DNA from: Saprospiraceae bacterium
GTDB lineage: Bacteria; Bacteroidota; Bacteroidia; Chitinophagales; Saprospiraceae
DNA length: 64,000 bases
NCBI GenBank assembly: GCA_016714025.1
Contig: JADJOB010000002.1
Span: 1,037,501-1,101,500, forward strand
Direction of reading: 5' to 3'
The translations under genes were made by a program, and so were the position numbers. The notes below the pieces were generated by a model. That model ran no database searches. It was given only the letters and a program-made list of their open reading frames with translations, and was not told where the DNA came from. Positions 62,326-64,000 of the stretch are shown here, one piece after another. How positions within the stretch are numbered: position 1 is the first letter of the stretch; the number at the start of each line of letters is the position of its first letter.

Positions 62326-62940
62326 TTATTCTGCCTCGGCAACGACTTCCTGTACTTCAGGCACCATTCGTTTCAATAATCCTTCTATGCCAGCTTTTAA
62401 TGTGACCGTTGACGAAGGACATCCGCTGCAAGAACCTTGCATGGATACCGTAACGACCCCATCCCGGTAGGATTTGAATTCTATGTTTCCCCCATCCATT
62501 TCAACCGCTGGCTTGACATACATCTGAATCATATCTTTAATTCGGACCACCAATTCAGTATCTTTTTCGTCAAAATTGCCTTCCGAAGAATCGGCCTCTA
62601 GTTGCAAGCGAAATGCTTCAAATCCTTCCTTAATCAAAACAGATTCCTGTTCGATGATCTTTTTAAGGGTTTCTTTTGCAGGAATCATGACCTCTTGCCA
62701 GTCATAATTCGGTTTTTTGGTAATGGTTACAAAATTATTGGAAATATATACGGATTGGACAAATTCTTCATCATACAGCTTACTTGCCAAGGGAGACCAG
62801 GCAGCTGCAAGTTCTTTATCTTTAAAATCTGCAATTCCCTGATAAAGCATCCGGTTGCTCACAAATTTTAAGGATTCCGGATTGGGTGTTTGTTCGGTAT
62901 AAAGTAAAATACCTGGTTTAGTAGGTTGTACAGTTTCCAT
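62326..62940 (-). CDS. nfuA: NifU family Fe-S scaffold/carrier protein (NfuA-like)
   Basis: Carries Fe-S clusters to apo-proteins. The 204-residue protein has an N-terminal Nfu_N domain (ILLYTEQTPNPESLKFVSN) and a C-terminal NifU domain with the cluster-binding CSGCPSS and the GIEGLLKRMVPEVQEV tail. ATG 62940 is preferred over a TTG two codons upstream. Monocistronic, convergent on nadE. Confidence 0.93.
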   Translation of the reverse strand: METVQPTKPGILLYTEQTPNPESLKFVSNRMLYQGIADFKDKELAAAWSPLASKLYDEEFVQSVYISNNFVTITKKPNYDWQEVMIPAKETLKKIIEQESVLIKEGFEAFRLQLEADSSEGNFDEKDTELVVRIKDMIQMYVKPAVEMDGGNIEFKSYRDGVVTVSMQGSCSGCPSSTVTLKAGIEGLLKRMVPEVQEVVAEAE

Positions 62941-62995
62941 AAGCAATTAATTCACTCAAAATACAATTTAAAATCAGGAAGGTTCAATCATTAAC

Positions 62996-63763
62996 TTAGA
63001 TGTCATAGTGAGCCTCCAACGGACAATGATCAGAAAATCGAATTTCCCGGTGGTGTCTGAATGCTTTGACCTTATCTTTTAAGGATTTGGAAATCGATTG
63101 ATAATCAATACGCCAACCTTTGTCCTTTCCATAAGAACCGGCCCGATAACTCCACCAACTGTATTCTTTTTTTTCCGGATTTAATAAGCGAAAACTATCA
63201 TAAAATAATTCTTTAAACCAATGATCCAACCAGGCACGTTCCTCCGGACGGTAACCGGATGGATTGTCGGTGCGTTCCGGATTGTGAATGTCCAGGCCTT
63301 GATGTACGATGTTGTAATCTCCCACTACGATTAAATTTGGTTTTTGCTCATTCATTTTTTTAAACTCCGGGTACATATCTTCTAAAAACTTCATTTTAAA
63401 TTGATGTCGGTCTTCGCCTGAGGAGCCAGATGGAAAATAACAATTGGCTAAACTAAATCCAGGATAATCCAACACAATTAATCGGCCTTCCCGATCATAC
63501 ACCTCTTTGCCGGTTCCCAGTTGCACCTGATTCGCTTTTTCTTTGGCTAAAATCAATACGCCACTGTATCCTTTTTTTTCTGCACAATGCCAATACGAAT
63601 GATAATTTAATTCCTTAAAATAATCCGGATCCGCATGGGATGCATCCATTTTGGTTTCCTGAATACAAACTAAATCAAAATCATTTTGTGCGATCCATTC
63701 TTTAAATCCCTTATCGATTGCAGATCGCAATCCATTGACATTAAAGCTTATAATTTTTTTCAT
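62996..63763 (-). CDS. xth: exodeoxyribonuclease III
   Basis: AP endonuclease of base-excision repair. The 255-residue protein has the family motifs KIISFNVNGLRSA, QETKMDA (catalytic Glu), GDYNIVHQGLDIHN (Asp/Asn) and SDHCPLEAHYDI (Asp-His). GWRIDYQSIS marks xthA-type. ATG 63763 preferred over a GTG one codon earlier. The palindrome at 63819 lies upstream. Confidence 0.95.
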   Translation of the reverse strand: MKKIISFNVNGLRSAIDKGFKEWIAQNDFDLVCIQETKMDASHADPDYFKELNYHSYWHCAEKKGYSGVLILAKEKANQVQLGTGKEVYDREGRLIVLDYPGFSLANCYFPSGSSGEDRHQFKMKFLEDMYPEFKKMNEQKPNLIVVGDYNIVHQGLDIHNPERTDNPSGYRPEERAWLDHWFKELFYDSFRLLNPEKKEYSWWSYRAGSYGKDKGWRIDYQSISKSLKDKVKAFRHHREIRFSDHCPLEAHYDI

Positions 63764-63818
63764 CACTAAATTTTATGCATTGTAAAATTAATCAGCTATT
63801 TCAATTCACAAGCCAGGT

Positions 63819-63866
63819 TTTTGATTTAGAAACCTTGGGTTTAAACCCTGGGTTTCTAAATCAAAA
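63819..63866. repeat. 48-bp near-perfect palindrome
   Basis: TTTTGATTTAGAAACC (63819-63834) and GGTTTCTAAATCAAAA (63851-63866) are perfect inverse complements. The 16 bases between contain the 12-bp palindrome GGGTTTAAACCC. It lies 56 bases upstream of xth, in a stretch without a gene. Confidence 0.75.
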
Positions 63867-64000
63867 GCATCATGTATAAAATGGTCGCGGGTGCTGTTTC
63901 AAGACCAGCATTGTAAAATAATAACCTATGTTCCTTTTATGTAATAAGTTCCACTACCTGTTTATAGTATTTATTATAATGAACAAGCATTCATATTACA

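Noticed and set aside
1..64000. tRNA, rRNA or CRISPR
   Set aside because: No T-loop-like GGTTCGA context, ribosomal RNA word or regularly spaced repeat array was seen on either strand.

Overview
The window is a contiguous chromosomal segment of a Bacteroidota bacterium. A member of the Saprospiria is my best guess, but the class is not proven. The signs are: large secreted proteins ending in a type IX secretion (T9SS) type A sorting domain; a GldH-like gliding lipoprotein; DUF4290 and other Bacteroidota-specific families; promoters of the TTG / TAnnTTTG type; AT-rich DNA; and few Shine-Dalgarno sequences. I see no integrase, transposase, phage gene, CRISPR array, rRNA or tRNA.

Layout. 1-3968 (+): the truncated glmS, a DUF4290 protein, kdsD and a rhomboid protease in one compact run. 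4084-12207: a T9SS-secreted PKD protein (-), ligA and a giant secreted metallopeptidase (+). 12265-17848 (-): two lipid/envelope-type hypothetical proteins (DUF4230, DUF3108), a LysM lytic transglycosylase, and the pheS-hisS pair behind a good promoter. 17913-21790: an O-antigen-ligase-like membrane protein (+) facing a small cluster of exported SnoaL/NTF2-like tandem-domain proteins (-).

21994-40917 (+) is the main accessory region, a roughly 18-kb surface polysaccharide locus. It opens with a SET protein, a Wzz-like protein and a winged-helix regulator carrying a degenerate nucleotidyltransferase-like domain. It then encodes two sugar pathways whose genes are interleaved. One is a complete set resembling the Pseudomonas WbpA/B/E/D/I route to a UDP-2,3-diacetamido-uronic acid. 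The other is a NeuC/NeuB/NeuA-like route to a CMP-activated nonulosonic acid, with an unexplained 2-hydroxyacid dehydrogenase inside it. A fused alcohol dehydrogenase/Gfo-Idh protein, a heparinase II/III-like protein, two GT4 glycosyltransferases and a methyltransferase follow. No flippase or initiating phosphoglycosyltransferase lies in the window. The genes overlap or nearly touch, so they are probably co-transcribed.

40898-64000 is mostly housekeeping: gmk-yicC (-); HU, a TPR protein, a 31-residue AURKAIP1/COX24-like (mS38-type) basic protein, a long hairpin and the RNase E/G gene (+); a GT28-like protein and a PhaB-like reductase; a YdeI family protein; ssb; grpE-dnaJ-gldH (-); a TlpA-like thioredoxin; a flavin reductase; dnaX-pyrD (-); a second giant T9SS protein; nadE; nfuA and xth. 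Several intergenic hairpins, palindromes and short tandem repeats are not explained by the genes.
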